A stretch of 64,000 nucleotides of DNA from Telmatactis stephensoni (Eukaryota > Cnidaria > Anthozoa > Actiniaria > Isophelliidae): the NCBI GenBank assembly GCA_029948255.1, contig JALIZF010001483.1, positions 5,001 to 69,000 of the forward strand, in the 5' to 3' direction. How positions within the stretch are numbered: the first letter of the stretch is position 1; each line of letters begins with the position of its first letter. The notes under the pieces were generated by a model that was not told the DNA's origin, ran no database searches, and was given only the letters and a program-made list of their open reading frames with translations. Below, piece after piece: positions 43,501-52,838 of the stretch. Position numbers and translations under genes: made by a program.

Positions 43501-46500
43501 AGAATAATTTTAGAATGCACAAAATAATATTTTCAATCAATGGAAAGTGATACTTAACCACAAATTTGTACAAGCTTTGTTCAGCCATATTCACAGAAAC
43601 AAGATAAAGTGAATGAATTGAAGATGTTACTGTATGTACGTAGTAGTATCAGGTTGATGTGCACGGAGGAGCTACATATGGTAACGGTAATGAGCATACA
43701 TTGTATTATGTTACACTTCGAGTATTGAGCTTCAAATAAAGCATCAGCAACTGACTACTGCTATAATCACTGATCTGCTCCATATTGAAAACATGGTAAT
43801 ACATGTATTGAAAAGTTCTGTTAAGAAACTGAAATGTACTGTACTGAAATGATTTCATAGAAAGGTAACTGTGGCACTTCTAGAATCTACCAATGTGTTA
43901 ACAGCAAATATCAAAATAATTTTAACATCGAAACAGTCTGCTGCAGTTTCTAAGTTTTGTTTCCATTAATCAAAGTAAAAAGTACAGGATAGAAATTTTG
44001 TCTGAGCTATAATGTATTACCTATAGATCATATTGGATCATTTGGTAGGCATTTACAAGATAAAGCAGACTGTATATTGTATATGTCTGGCATGATAAAA
44101 AGACCAGCAGTATATGAATAACCACCAATCAGGTGGACAGGTACAATTACCTTCCAGAAACTTTCTCCCTGGCCAATATGATTTTGTGTTCTACTCTGGG
44201 AGTACCTATCATTTTTGTTTTTTTTCTGTTCTCCATTTCTCCACAAGTATTACACAGACGTAGCCCGAGTGAATGCCTATTAGGCGTCTAGTTTTTTTGG
44301 TTCTGACAAAGACTTAAAGTATAGTTTCATTGTTCCTCTTGATTTGCTTGAATGATCCAGGTTACAAACATTTTTAACTCATGCATACACGTAGCGTAGA
44401 AACAAGTTATTGTAGCTCACTCAGGTGTTAGCAGATTGATATCTAAAGTGCAACTGATGTAGCACGAATGAAGCATTTTCCGTAAAGTTTTCGGATCGTT
44501 TATATACATTGATCGCTAAAGAATTCTTTGATAGAATAGCACTGAAATAATTTATATATACATATAGGGAAAGTTTTTTTAAAAACATAATTACTTCTCC
44601 AGCTGCAAAGATGTGAGGACACGAGTTCTCCACAGGGAGCCATTGATTAGTGCTTTCAAAGTGGTTGTTTCTAATGTTCTTTCAAAAAAAGATTCAGCAA
44701 CGTCATGGTACCCCTGACTGCATTACATCATCATCATCATTATCACACTTTATTTAAATTTTTGTCCAGTATAGAGAAACATTACCTTTTTTTTAGATAT
44801 ACAAATAATTTACATTAATTTTACATGTCTAAATATATACATTTCTACATATATTACATATTTACAATATTTTACATGTTGCATATTTACATATTTTACA
44901 TCATTTGCTTGCTTGCTGCCGAGTAGTTTTACAAGTCTTGCTCATTTTTCTCTCCTAACCGGAAGCACCCGATTTGAAATCCAAATTACACCACAAGAAG
45001 CCCAAGCAACAGAAAAAAATAATGAGTGAGACTTGGAGCAAGTCTACAACAACAACAACAACAACAACAAGCAAAAATATAGGTATTAAACAAATAGGGT
45101 CTGCAGTGTGTATAGTGACAGCTAGAGACATTACCAAAACCTACTAATTGCAAACTATTACACATTAGTATTATGAGCATGTTGAAGAGGCCGAGTGGGC
45201 TGTTGAAGCATGTAAAGCTACAGGGAAACCAACAGCTGCCTCTCTTTGTATTGGACCCGAGGGAGATGTACATGGTGTTTCAGCTGGTGACTGTGCTGTG
45301 AGATTGGCAAAAGCAGGTATTCTTGGGACACCACAAAACTGCACTAATAAAGTCTTTATCGTATCATTCCTGCATCCTCAGGAATCAAGGAGTTAAATAT
45401 TCTGTCACTCATTTCTTGCTTCCAGAAAAACTACCCTGCAGGGAACATCTTTCAGAAGTTGTTGTCGAAGTCAAGATTCATTATGACATCATTTTAATTA
45501 ACATTACTGTTCAATATTGAATTAATTTTTAGTAGCTAGTAAATTCTGATGCTGATTGGTCAAGACAGTATCGGAAACAGAGAAAACTTTTTGTTCCAGG
45601 ACACATTCTAATGCACATTAATGTTCTCCGTGGTATGTTTTGTGGATGCAAGAAAAGCAGTATCCAGTCATGCCACATGGGAGTAAAATTATAAAAGAGC
45701 TGTTTTTCTCAAACTAAGGGAGCAAGTCATTCTTTAGAACAGTATTTAGACTTCAGTCATTGATTTGTCCAACACACACACTAGCTTTAATTGCTACAAT
45801 TTGCAAATGAATTAATGACTGAATTGATTGAAAGGGTGTGTGAAAGGTACATAAGATATCAATCAAGTATAAAGCCTGATTTTCACTAGCACCATAAGGA
45901 CAAACACAAGTAATGTATGCAGATGCAGTATTACATTTATCACAATGGTATATGAAAAAATAAAAATCACTGCAAATAAGCAGTGCAATACCAATATTAG
46001 TCTCCAATGTTTCTAGTGAAAACCAGGCTGATAGGAATGTATTAACAGTTTGTAATATTGGTTAATAATTATATTGGTGGGTTGTAAGGTGATGGGATTG
46101 ACTGACATCAGCTTATTATCATATTGAATTTTGTCATTGATGATTTTGGGGGTTGATTTCTCAATACCAAAAAAAAGAGTGGAAATGAAGAAAGACAATA
46201 GTGCAGTTGCTAGCATATCCTTCATCTGCCACATACAAATAAGGACTCAGAACAAGGCTATGCGCTAGAAGTTTTGTCTTATGAATGACTGAGCTTTAAG
46301 CACTTAGCCTTGTCTTGATACTTTTGTATGTGGCAAGTGGCAAGTGAAGTGTATAACTCTGAAGTCGGCTATACTTTGGTCAGGATCGGGGTCACTGCTT
46401 TAAAATTCAATTTGGGATCTGGAGAAAAATACTGGACGGTGTGCTGTTAGAGCAGTTTTTTATGTGTGAAATGGACTTACAGCATGCAATAACTATGTCA

Positions 46501-49500
46501 GTGCCCTGTTGTCTATGGAAACAATTTTAAAATTCCCGCTGTAACTTTCCTTAATTTCTGTGCCATTTTTGTTCTATTCCACTGACAAAGATAATGAAAT
46601 GATCATGATATCTTGTGTTAGCATTTTATTTGCAGCTCAGTAATACTGTATATATGTACCTTGGCCTATTTAACTCCTTTCATGCTACAGTTTTGGCATT
46701 TTTCACAGTGTGTTGTATTAACCAATATTTCACTCACTGTAGGTGCTGATGTTGTTGGTGTTAATTGTCATTTTGGACCAGTAAAATCACTTGAGACAAT
46801 GAAATTAATGAAGGCAGGGCTTGATGCTGCAGGCATTAAATGTCACCTTATGGTGCAGCCTTTAGGTTTTCATACACCAGATGCTGGAGTACAAGGGTTC
46901 ATTGACCTACCTGAATTTCCATTTGGTAAGACATTTTTGACACGTTTTTGCCTTGTAGTAATATGGCATGCAGGAAGTGACAAGAGCAAGAGTACAATGC
47001 AAGCTGGTGGAAATGAGAAATGTGCTGCACAATTTTTGATGGCCCCACCCCCCCTTTCCACATACATTCTCTTATAACAATAATGCAGTGTGTGCATGAA
47101 AAATGATGATCCCCCCCATATTTCCACTAGCCCCCCCCCCCTCCCTGTAAATAATGACTGGTCCCTTATATTGATATTATATTGATGCGATATACCATTC
47201 AAGCTTATGAAACAGCAAATTGACGTAAGGTTTCAATATAAAAAATCGTATCTTGATTCCTTTGGACTTACAGCAAGAGTTTATTACTGAAAACAGAGGC
47301 TTGTAGCCATATACATTCCGAGGGCTGTAGGCCTAAGGGATTTATATGGATAAAAGCCAAGATTCAAGGTAATTAACTAGCTTATTATATGATTGAGGAG
47401 GTTTTCACACAAAATCAATCCCAAATGACATTAACGATCTGATCATTGTCACTGAATTCCCAGAAAAAAATCAGCTGTTCACGGTGAAGTTAATGAACGT
47501 TATTATATATAACAGACAACAATTGCCCTATCGCATAATGACGTCACAGTTTGTTGGAAAACAAACAGTGGAAATTGGGACCTATCAATATTCCTTTTCA
47601 AAGTAGAACTTCAGTGTATCGAGTTTTGATATATATATCATGTATCAGTGATTGCTCATCTGCATTTTATTTGATATGCAATCACTCTGATCCCCTCTGG
47701 CGACCATAATCCTTAGTGTCAAAACAATAGAATGTTTTGGTGTGACATCATTATGTGATAGGGCAATTTTTTGTTAAGTTTCCATCCGTTAGCTCAGTAG
47801 TATAGAGGTTAAAGGTGGGTTTAGGTATGCAGAAGGTCTCAGGTTTGAATCCCACAGTTTTTTCTCAATAGATTTTTTTTTCTTGGGAATCCCAATTTGT
47901 ATTGGTCAAGTGATTTGAGTGACGTCCATCTGAATTCAATTTTCCAAATTTAAATGAGACCTTGAGCTTTACAGGTTGTACTTCAACTATTAATAATGAT
48001 ATATATATAGCAATAAAAGGTTGACTTTAATACCCCAGCAAATACAATATGTATACTATATAATAATTATAGCATATAATTGTTATATGCTCATTATTCA
48101 ACTTGATTAGGTCAAGCAATCAGGAACAGAAAACTTTACTTCAGTCTGCAACAAGGTCCAACAGACAACATTACCATCAGTTTGCCTGCATTGACATTGA
48201 TTTCAGTTTTTTTGTCTATAACCAGGTCTTGAACCACGTATTTGTACACGCTGGGATATGCACAAATTTGCACGTGAAGCTTATGACATAGGAATCCGGT
48301 TTATTGGGGGCTGTTGTGGTTTTGAGCAATATCATATTCGTGCAGTAGCTGAGGAGGTGAGTATATACTGTACTACTTGCCATTCCATAGAAACTGTAAA
48401 ACCAGCTGCTACTCACTTGCCCCTGGGTCCTGATGCTGGTGCTCTTGCAAAAGTAGGGTCAGCAAGCTAAGCTGAGCTCAATGTTTCTATTTGTGACTCA
48501 CTACACATTCATTGACCAATCAGCTTTGCTACCAAGATTTATTGACCAATTGATCAACTTTGTTACCAAAGATTCATTGAGTAATATTAATTACTCAATG
48601 AATCTTGGGAGCAAAGCTGATCAATTGGTCACTGAATCTTGGCAATGAGGTCAAAAAGAATTACTCAATGAATGAATCTTGGTAATGATTACCAAGATTC
48701 ATCAACCAATCAGCTTTGCTACCAAGATTCATCAAGTAATGCAATCGAATCATTACCAAGCTAGATTCATTGACCAATTGATCAGCTTTGTTACCAAGAT
48801 TCCACAGGTAAAAAATACAGAAAAATTGAGCTCAGCTCACTGACCCTACTCACCTGTAAGTCAAGGACAAGTGTTTCATGTTGCTTTAATTTTATGCAGA
48901 TGAACTAAACAATTTTCTGGACATGACACATATGCTAGAATTGCAGAGCTTGTTTCTGTGGAACCTATAATTTAGCAAAATCCATAGGTTTTCTTTTTGT
49001 CCAAATACCTCTATCATTTTAGTTATAATCATGCACTTCTTCACCATGACAGTGTTGTGATCAATAAATAATACACTGTGTTGTTCCAAAATTTGTGTCA
49101 CCAGGAAATGGACCCCCATATTGTTAGTCAAATAAAACAACATTTTATAATTGTATAATTTGTTAATTCTAGCTTTCAAAGGAGAGAAACAAACTTCCCT
49201 TATCCAGTAACAAACATGGTATGTGGGGTGATGGACTGAAGCTTCACACAAAGCCTTGGGTTAGAGCAAGGTAATGTAAATCTTTCTTATACTTTATACA
49301 TTTTTGTACCAGCTTGAATTGGTTAATGAACAGATTGTGTTGTTTGTATATTTGCTTTGGGATATAGCCTTTTAGTATATACCAACTCCATGATCAAGCA
49401 ATTCTATTGGCTCACTATCTTGGAATATGAGACTATATCTACTTTCCAAGCTTAGGTTTTTAACATAATGATCTCTTTTAACTCTTTCCCTACTGCCTCT

Positions 49501-52500
49501 TAGAAAATCGTTCCTACAGGAACGATGGAGTTATAAAATTGTAGCTTTGTTGTTCTTAAAATTAGTGAGATGATGATCATATAGTGAAGACTACAGTCAA
49601 TCAAAAGTTGAATGGTAGCAAAACTTGGGCAACTAGATAGAGACTTTGAGACTCATGTATGGCTTCTTCCAGTTCATCACAAAACCAATAAAATCCAAAT
49701 ACAGGCTTCTCAAAATAATAGCACTTTTACCCCATTAGTTTTCTTTGAAATCGTTATTTAGTATCCAAATTACACTTTTAGAGTAAAGTTCAGTCCTAGT
49801 ACTTGTCATCCAGCTAAGTTATTTTCTCATCAGTCGAACACCGGGCACAGGGACAAGCATTTTGCACACGTCAATGCCATTTTTTCAACGACCACCTGGG
49901 AATCCAGCTGCCAGCGACAGCACTTCACCCCTTTCCTAAGAATTGAGCTTTTTTATATAAGTCTAGAGTCATCGGACCCTACAGGCCAAATATCACTTTC
50001 CTGACATCTGTAGGACATGAAATATTTGAGTCTTGCCTTGTTAGGGTGCCATTGTCTTTCTCTATGAAGCTCTTCAGGATAATCATTTCGAAAAATTCCC
50101 TTTCTTGAAATAGCGAACTTTTCTCACATTTCTTCATGGATTATCCAAGTACTCATGAACTCAGTTTGTCGAGACAGTGCGACTTAGGCTGTCACAGGGC
50201 TTAATGAATGCCCTCCAACTTCTTCATAGATCAAGAAATGACTCTAAAAAGCTCAATATTTACATGAAATTCCTGGAAAATGGTGCCATCCTGAACGATC
50301 TTGACGTCTTGCTAACAAATTCTTGTTGTCAATCAAAAATATGAGCCCCCAGCAATCGTGCACAGCAGTGATTTTCACAGGAAGTCCAAAACTCAAAAGA
50401 ACTAGGGGAGGTTTTCACTAGGCCTCAAAAATACAAGAGTTTTTCCCTGATTTTGGCCGTAGGGAAAGGGTTAATGAAGAAAAATATAACAAAAACCAAA
50501 ACAAAATCACATTAACAGTCTTAATTCTAAAACTAAAGAAAGATTTGACATTTTACTGGTTTTGAAAAGTATTCAAAGTGTATTGAGAGAAACAAGCTGC
50601 ACGTCATGTTAATAAGTGATTCAAAGATTTTGCCCCAAATTTTTCTGTTGAATTTACTTGCATATTACTTTCTTAAATAGTTTTTTTAGCAACTTCGATT
50701 TAGAATTTATAAAACATAATTAGAAAATCTTGACAATTTAGAGAACATTATTTTATCATATTTAAAATTAAATGATAGAAAAAAAGATGGAATTTTATAA
50801 TGATTGGTTTACCTTAGTTTATAGCCATGCAGTTGATCACTAGCATCCATGGCATTGGTGCAACTTTTCAGCTTTTTCCATAATTATAACACATGCTTTC
50901 CAGAATTTACTGAAGCAAAAAGTCATCTTGAAGTGTCTCCAAAGGACCTTGAAAAGCCTGAACTGAAATGTTTGTCCACCAAACAGAGCATTTTTTAAGA
51001 TAAGACTTGAAACAAGCTTAAAAGAGCTGTAGAATTGACAGTTGACTCAAAAAAGTTTGACTCCAGTATTTCCGATCAATCCAAATCCTCTTTCGTTCTT
51101 ACTACTTTTTACTTATATTTAGTTTCTCAGTCTATGATTTTGTATTGTAACTCACATAATTTTTCTGTGCCAAGATATATATTTAATAAACATTATTATA
51201 ATTATAACACTTGTTTGCAAGGATTAAAGCTTTCCACTATATTTGAGAATACATTTAAAAGTACTTAAAGAAACATGCAAAAATAGGTGTAAAGACTGCA
51301 GGTATTGACTGAGTATTTGTATAGAGACCAAACACGTTCCCTAGAATCTACAAATGAGGCATATATTTACTTTAACCATGGACTTTGTCATGCTTTGTTA
51401 TTATTTCTAAAATAATTTTTTTTAAATAATGTAGTTGCTGCGAGCGTAGCGAGCAGTGAAACTTATCTCATCGGATCCCTATGTACGAAATAGTAATATA
51501 TATAGTTCGAAATAGTAATGTGAAAATGTTGAATGTGAATTTACTTGTTTATTTATTTATTCATGTGTGCCCAAGTTCATCCAGTTCGTGAATGGAGTCG
51601 CTTTACAGTGAATCGGCAGAGAACTATAGTAGTATGATAGCATTAGAATATCTACCTACAAGACTTATTAACTGGTCATCATCATTTCTCCAAAGGTCAA
51701 CCAAACTATCAAGTGAGGTATGGACATCAACTAAATGTCCAGTTTCAGTACAATGCAGTTGATATGAATTGATTGATGTGCATAGAAAATTAATACGTGC
51801 TGCTCCCGGACGTGGTAGCTATAGATGGTAACAAAGAAATACTATGAAAATGCCTGATGTATTGGCAAACTCAACGAATACTAAAACGCCAGATGTGGTG
51901 ACAAACATTGATCAGAAATTGATTTACCGGATGTGATGTTGATAACAACCAGTGGTTAATAGATAAACAGGTTGCAATCCAAATTTGCACTTTTGCACTG
52001 ACAAAATTTTCATTGAATTCTAATCAAATTATTAGGATTGCTTGCTAAAAACACATTATTTCTTTTCAATATAAGGAATTTCTGGACAATTAAGACAACA
52101 AGCATACAATACATGATATAAAAAAATCAAATTAAATCAAATTATGCAATTGCTAAATAATCATAATCATAATTTTCTATATTGTAAATATTTTTCTTTT
52201 TTAGTTTATTAAATGTTATCATCAATAAAGAATGTTTTATTGTTGTTGTTATTATTATTATTATAGACATCTAAGTCCTTCAAGAGTTATTTTATTATGT
52301 CTATAATAATGTGCAAATAACGTAGATATAAATGTTGCTTGCAGCACTTCACTTTCTATTTGAAACCGCTAGTTTTGTGAATCCTATAGTGTTTAATTGG
52401 GTTGTGGAGTTTGTATATCTACTAAAACAATAAAACAATATTATTCTCTTCACTGTTAGTGAATAGTGGTTTTAGGAATAGTTACTTTCATCTCAGAGAA

Positions 52501-52838
52501 TAATTGTTTTTCAGAGTCCTGGAAGTGTACGTTAGTTTCACATTTTTCACTTCATCCTCTAGTAATAGACAATGAACACTTTATTGGCATAAAATAAGTA
52601 GGGATTAACCAATATAAGTCCTTACTCAAATGTTAATCTTTTCTGTATATGTTCCAGAGCCCGACGTGAATACTGGGAAAAACTGAAGCCAGCAAGTGGT
52701 CGTCCATACTGTTCTTCATTGTCTCATTCTGACAATTGGGGTGTCACTGCTGGTGATCACATGTTAAAGCAACATGAAGAAAAAACAACTGATTCAGAAA
52801 TGACGGAAGTCTTTGCAAAAGCTGTTAAAGCAGAATGA
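28521..52838 (+). CDS. BHMT: Betaine-homocysteine S-methyltransferase, nine exons
   Basis: Cytosolic zinc enzyme moving a methyl group from glycine betaine to homocysteine, giving methionine and dimethylglycine. Coding exons are 28521-28529, 28603-28741, 32548-32666, 36976-37167, 45169-45316, 46743-46925, 48226-48356, 49173-49270 and 52658-52838. All have GT-AG borders and join in frame to 399 residues (human 406). Zinc ligands C211 (GVNCHF), C293 and C294 (GGCCGF) are present. Substrate and catalytic positions equivalent to human D26, W44, Y77, E159 and Y160 are D20, W38, Y71, E153 and Y154, a constant offset of six. There are no stops or frameshifts, so it looks functional. The introns carry many TEs. 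No AATAAA was seen near the stop; a CATAAA variant is at 52963. Confidence 0.97.
28603..28741 (+). CDS. BHMT: BHMT exon 2
   Basis: Residues 4-49 plus one base. It contains [11 protein letters not shown] with D20 and AGPWTPEA with W38. Acceptor TTCACAG, donor G|GTAAC, phase 1 exit. Confidence 0.96.
29488..32404. mobile_element. 2.9-kb TIR element in BHMT intron 2
   Basis: AACTAGATGCACCC and about 170 bp inward (to about 29660) recur inverted at about 32226-32404. Internal segments (30300-30380, 30660-30720, 30830-30965) recur in opposite orientation and diverged at about 59440-59850. No intact transposase frame: the 137-codon minus frame at 30801-31214 has no recognisable motif. AAGATGGC at 30365 resembles an initiator/YY1 site. 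Class unassigned. Confidence 0.65.
32548..32666 (+). CDS. BHMT: BHMT exon 3
   Basis: Completes a split valine codon, then [18 protein letters not shown] and FYASEDK (Y71). Donor GGG|GTAAGT. A MITE begins only 14 bp past the exon edge. Confidence 0.96.
32681..33039. mobile_element. MITE filled with ATACCGCA / ATCCCGCA repeats
   Basis: The ends AATATTGAGG...CCTCAATATT pair, with inner ACCTAGGGGGGTT/AACCCCTAGG pairing. The interior has about 15 irregular copies of AT(A/C)CCGCA. It begins 14 bp after BHMT exon 3. Confidence 0.6.
33120..36950 (-). mobile_element. Near full-length CR1-like LINE, antisense in BHMT intron 3
   Basis: One uninterrupted 1135-codon frame on the minus strand, a 3' UTR of about 400 bp and a terminal TAAATAAATAAA tail (plus coordinates 33119-33140). 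The 5' edge lies between 36939 and about 36955, just before the BHMT exon 4 acceptor. No separate ORF1 is seen. No convincing target duplication could be fixed. Confidence 0.85.
33531..36938 (-). CDS. LINE polyprotein: APE endonuclease plus reverse transcriptase
   Basis: Endonuclease motifs are LNAR (161-164), ETWL (200-203), YRPP (273-276), GDFNFP (305-310) and TDHH (380-383). RT motifs are KAPGPDGLP (612-620), NYRPISLL (671-678), DLAKAFDS (741-748), [10 protein letters not shown] (797-806) and catalytic FADD (827-830). The N-terminus is hydrophobic (about 11-22), then Cys pairs (85/88, 105/107) and [11 protein letters not shown] (122-132). The C-terminus is Cys-rich (CPKCCSVC). All catalytic residues are present with no stops, so it could be active. 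CR1/L2-group placement is by eye. Confidence 0.88.
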   Translation of the reverse strand: MRSRRVRNISAFFLFSLLIWGEFLPQNYYTSLLRHRSSSGRSLNVSKLSSLHEKTRFVSSSFCLSKLEVTDGSTSNNNVVENTNCLLCSWPKRSHKNVRIKRSKCPCSYYSNSTATFHVLEGDLTFKLNPGPTNLQDRRPQQNANTSGLILKKNDIKTVHLNARSLKSIQKGPGNERICQLTSFQKFVFCNDYDVIGVTETWLNDSIKDTEILEKGYTIYRRDRIGRVGGGVLLAVKTSIPCRRRSDLETDLEMVCVEMNLTGSSKILTSVLYRPPNSDSEFLNRFSIFLSNCSRLMKSQSIIMGDFNFPDVTWIDNCGFVNSQNSADALFCETLNDYSFFQLNTLPTHGSNVLDLVITNVPGRVVNLETISPNEAGLSTDHHLIEFDIIGNLRLIKKPVRYAYNFKGVDLKQLKEDICQSSNIMDSFSSTNVNSCWIKWKAAFIDIIDSHVPKIKVKDANTPPWIDKEVIHLLKKKETARRAAKRLNSERHRAKYRDLRRESKDLINKKIKEYNDLLGDSLKENPKRFWSYFRHKTKSNSIPASVTFKDINYCSAADKAEAFNSFFYSTFTQNANDDSITLTTPKNIPLIDSPNLSEEMVSQVLAKLDPHKAPGPDGLPTFILKECALELAPSICRLFNLSLSTGDLPAEWKNSLVVPVHKKGKRDDVMNYRPISLLSVISKVLERCIFNYVKDHLYALFDDSQHGFLQGRSTVTQLLTFYHEIGQNLDNGLQSDIVFLDLAKAFDSVSHQHLLFKLCQYGISGQLLKWFDSYLCNRHQRCLVHGYTSSSLPVASGVPQGSILGPLLFLVYVNDLPAAIDNRMALFADDSKCFRTIKDTTDCDALQEDLNNLQCWSQSWQLRFNSSKCEILTVTRKHQPIKYNYMMDSSILNYVSSLKDLGVIVSNDLKWNNHIDHALAKGYRMLGFLRRHSLKSFDIKTRKLLYLSFVRPHIGYASEIWAPQSIGNLSKVEGLQRRATKYILNMNYYDRVTTYHDRLNKLNLLPVSYWHELKDLVFYFKCRIGHYNIAIDQFVKPRTNQRVTRHNSNYDVIIPYCRTKLFQASYFNRLPKLWNNLLSSVRSSSSINHFKSSLLKYYNNALTNAYDVDNFNTWKSICPKCCSVCNILSPKRCCY
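36976..37167 (+). CDS. BHMT: BHMT exon 4
   Basis: 64 codons including [20 protein letters not shown], ending DFLIAE (E153). Acceptor TTCTATTTCAG, donor GAG|GTAATT. The antisense LINE starts about 37 bp upstream. Confidence 0.96.
38908..39283. mobile_element. Foldback element
   Basis: GTGTAGACTG pairs with its inverse ending at 39283. A stronger inner match is CTCATCAGTGGATCAGGT at about 38938 against ACCTGATCCACTGATGAG at about 39236. Confidence 0.6.
39470..40118. mobile_element. Foldback element, ~650 bp
   Basis: TTAACTTTTGATCACAA pairs with TTGTGATCAAAAGTTAA. The adjoining ACTTAGGTCTT, GAGAATGT, TCAGACTGGA and GGGGAACTT also recur inverted on the right, giving arms of about 130 bp with differences. 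Confidence 0.6.
41421..42490 (-). mobile_element. 1.07-kb TIR element carrying a two-exon mini reading frame
   Basis: ATGCGT, then TATCAGCGGCTTCCCCCTGG and GTCGACCCCCGG, appear inverted at both ends (arms of about 50 bp). On the minus strand the right end acts like a promoter side: AAGATGGC leads into a short spliced frame described separately. Class unassigned; no clear target duplication. Confidence 0.65.
41651..42279 (-). CDS. Putative spliced 32-residue ORF inside the TIR element
   Basis: Minus strand. Exon 1 is 42279-42265 (ATG..AAG, MADRK) ending in GTGAGT, and exon 2 is 41734-41651 after TGCTATTGCAG. Joined in phase 0 they give a basic 32-residue peptide (C-terminus [10 protein letters not shown]) with a TGA at 41651-41653. 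Splice signals and start context (AAAGATGG) are good. It may be the truncated start of a lost transposon gene, or an untranslated transcript. No homologue known to me. Confidence 0.3.
42817..42907. repeat. Hairpin
   Basis: TGAATAGAAATGAGGG pairs with CCCTCATTACTATTCA, with inner ACTAAATTTCCC/GGGAAATTTAGT pairing. Confidence 0.6.
43298..43421. mobile_element. Foldback MITE
   Basis: TAATACCATGAC and GGGATATTAGTGATTAAATG pair with their inverses, ending at 43421. A related TAATACCATGATCACCTCGG is at about 42751. Confidence 0.65.
45169..45316 (+). CDS. BHMT: BHMT exon 5
   Basis: Starts [14 protein letters not shown] (Y154) and contains [11 protein letters not shown]. Acceptor CACATTAG, donor G|GTATTC, phase 1. 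Confidence 0.96.
45317..46742. other. BHMT intron 5
   Basis: Includes the repeat segment 46440-46560 (shared with 37785-37885). No host exon besides BHMT was recognised. Confidence 0.5.
46743..46925 (+). CDS. BHMT: BHMT exon 6
   Basis: Carries the first zinc cysteine in GVNCHF (C211) and ends in [10 protein letters not shown], split across the intron. Donor G|GTAAGA. Confidence 0.96.
46926..48225. other. BHMT intron 6
   Basis: C-rich patches at about 47045-47055 and 47110-47150 with inverted CATACATTCTCTTATA-like flanks, and a SINE at 47780-47870. No gene seen. Confidence 0.5.
47780..47870 (+). mobile_element. tRNA-derived SINE
   Basis: Shows an A-box-like GTTAGCTCAGTAGT and a B-box AGGTTTGAATCC about 50 bases later, followed by a T-rich tail. 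TGCAGAAGGTCTC is shared with the minus-strand copy at 12170-12240. Not a functional tRNA: the acceptor arms do not pair. Confidence 0.65.
48226..48356 (+). CDS. BHMT: BHMT exon 7
   Basis: Encodes [18 protein letters not shown] and the paired zinc cysteines in IGGCCGF (C293, C294). Acceptor ATAACCAG, donor GAG|GTGAGT. Confidence 0.96.
48453..48849. mobile_element. Foldback element with internal ACCAAGATTCATTGACCAAT-type repeats
   Basis: GTAGGGTCAGCAAGCTAAGC and the inverted GCTCACTGACCCTAC bound it. The inside is a patchwork of direct and inverted copies of a roughly 40-bp motif. It begins about 97 bp after BHMT exon 7. Confidence 0.6.
49173..49270 (+). CDS. BHMT: BHMT exon 8
   Basis: Encodes LSKERN..., then [12 protein letters not shown]. 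The phase 2 exit continues into exon 9. Donor AAG|GTAATG. Confidence 0.95.
49482..50470. mobile_element. TTAA-flanked element, piggyBac-like ends, in BHMT intron 8
   Basis: CTCTTTCCCTAC at the left and GTAGGGAAAGGG at the right are short TIRs bounded by TTAA (49478-49481, 50471-50474). C(C/T)CTTT ends beside TTAA are typical of piggyBac-type elements. No transposase frame: 989 bp, non-autonomous. Confidence 0.6.
51430..52380. repeat. Unassigned repeat related to 26738-27890
   Basis: Begins TTGCTGCGAGCGTAGCGAGC and ends with a CTTTCTATTTGAAACCGCTAG block. Both motifs also occur, in the same order, in the 26.7-27.9 kb region. A small (ATT)n run lies at 52247-52265. Confidence 0.4.
52658..52838 (+). 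CDS. BHMT: BHMT exon 9 and stop
   Basis: Starts [17 protein letters not shown] across the junction and ends KAVKAE-stop (TGA 52836-52838). Acceptor TGTTCCAG. The C-terminal region is less conserved, as in other family members. Confidence 0.95.

Larger units (their letters stand above)
37168..45168. other. BHMT intron 4: repeats and foldbacks, no host gene
   Basis: Eight kilobases holding several repeats listed separately. Also present: a segment at 37785-37885 similar to 46440-46560, a foldback around 37575-37655, (CAA)n runs at 40625-40647 and 45045-45070 next to inverted copies of AGACTTGCTCCAAGTCT, and otherwise AT-rich DNA without coding signal. Confidence 0.5.

Noticed and set aside
47780..47870. 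Functional tRNA gene
   Set aside because: A- and B-box-like sequences are present, but acceptor and anticodon stems do not pair; a dispersed copy supports a SINE.
48480..48800. CRISPR-like array of repeats
   Set aside because: Repeats are irregular, occur in both orientations and lie within a foldback element in an animal intron; no constant spacer length.
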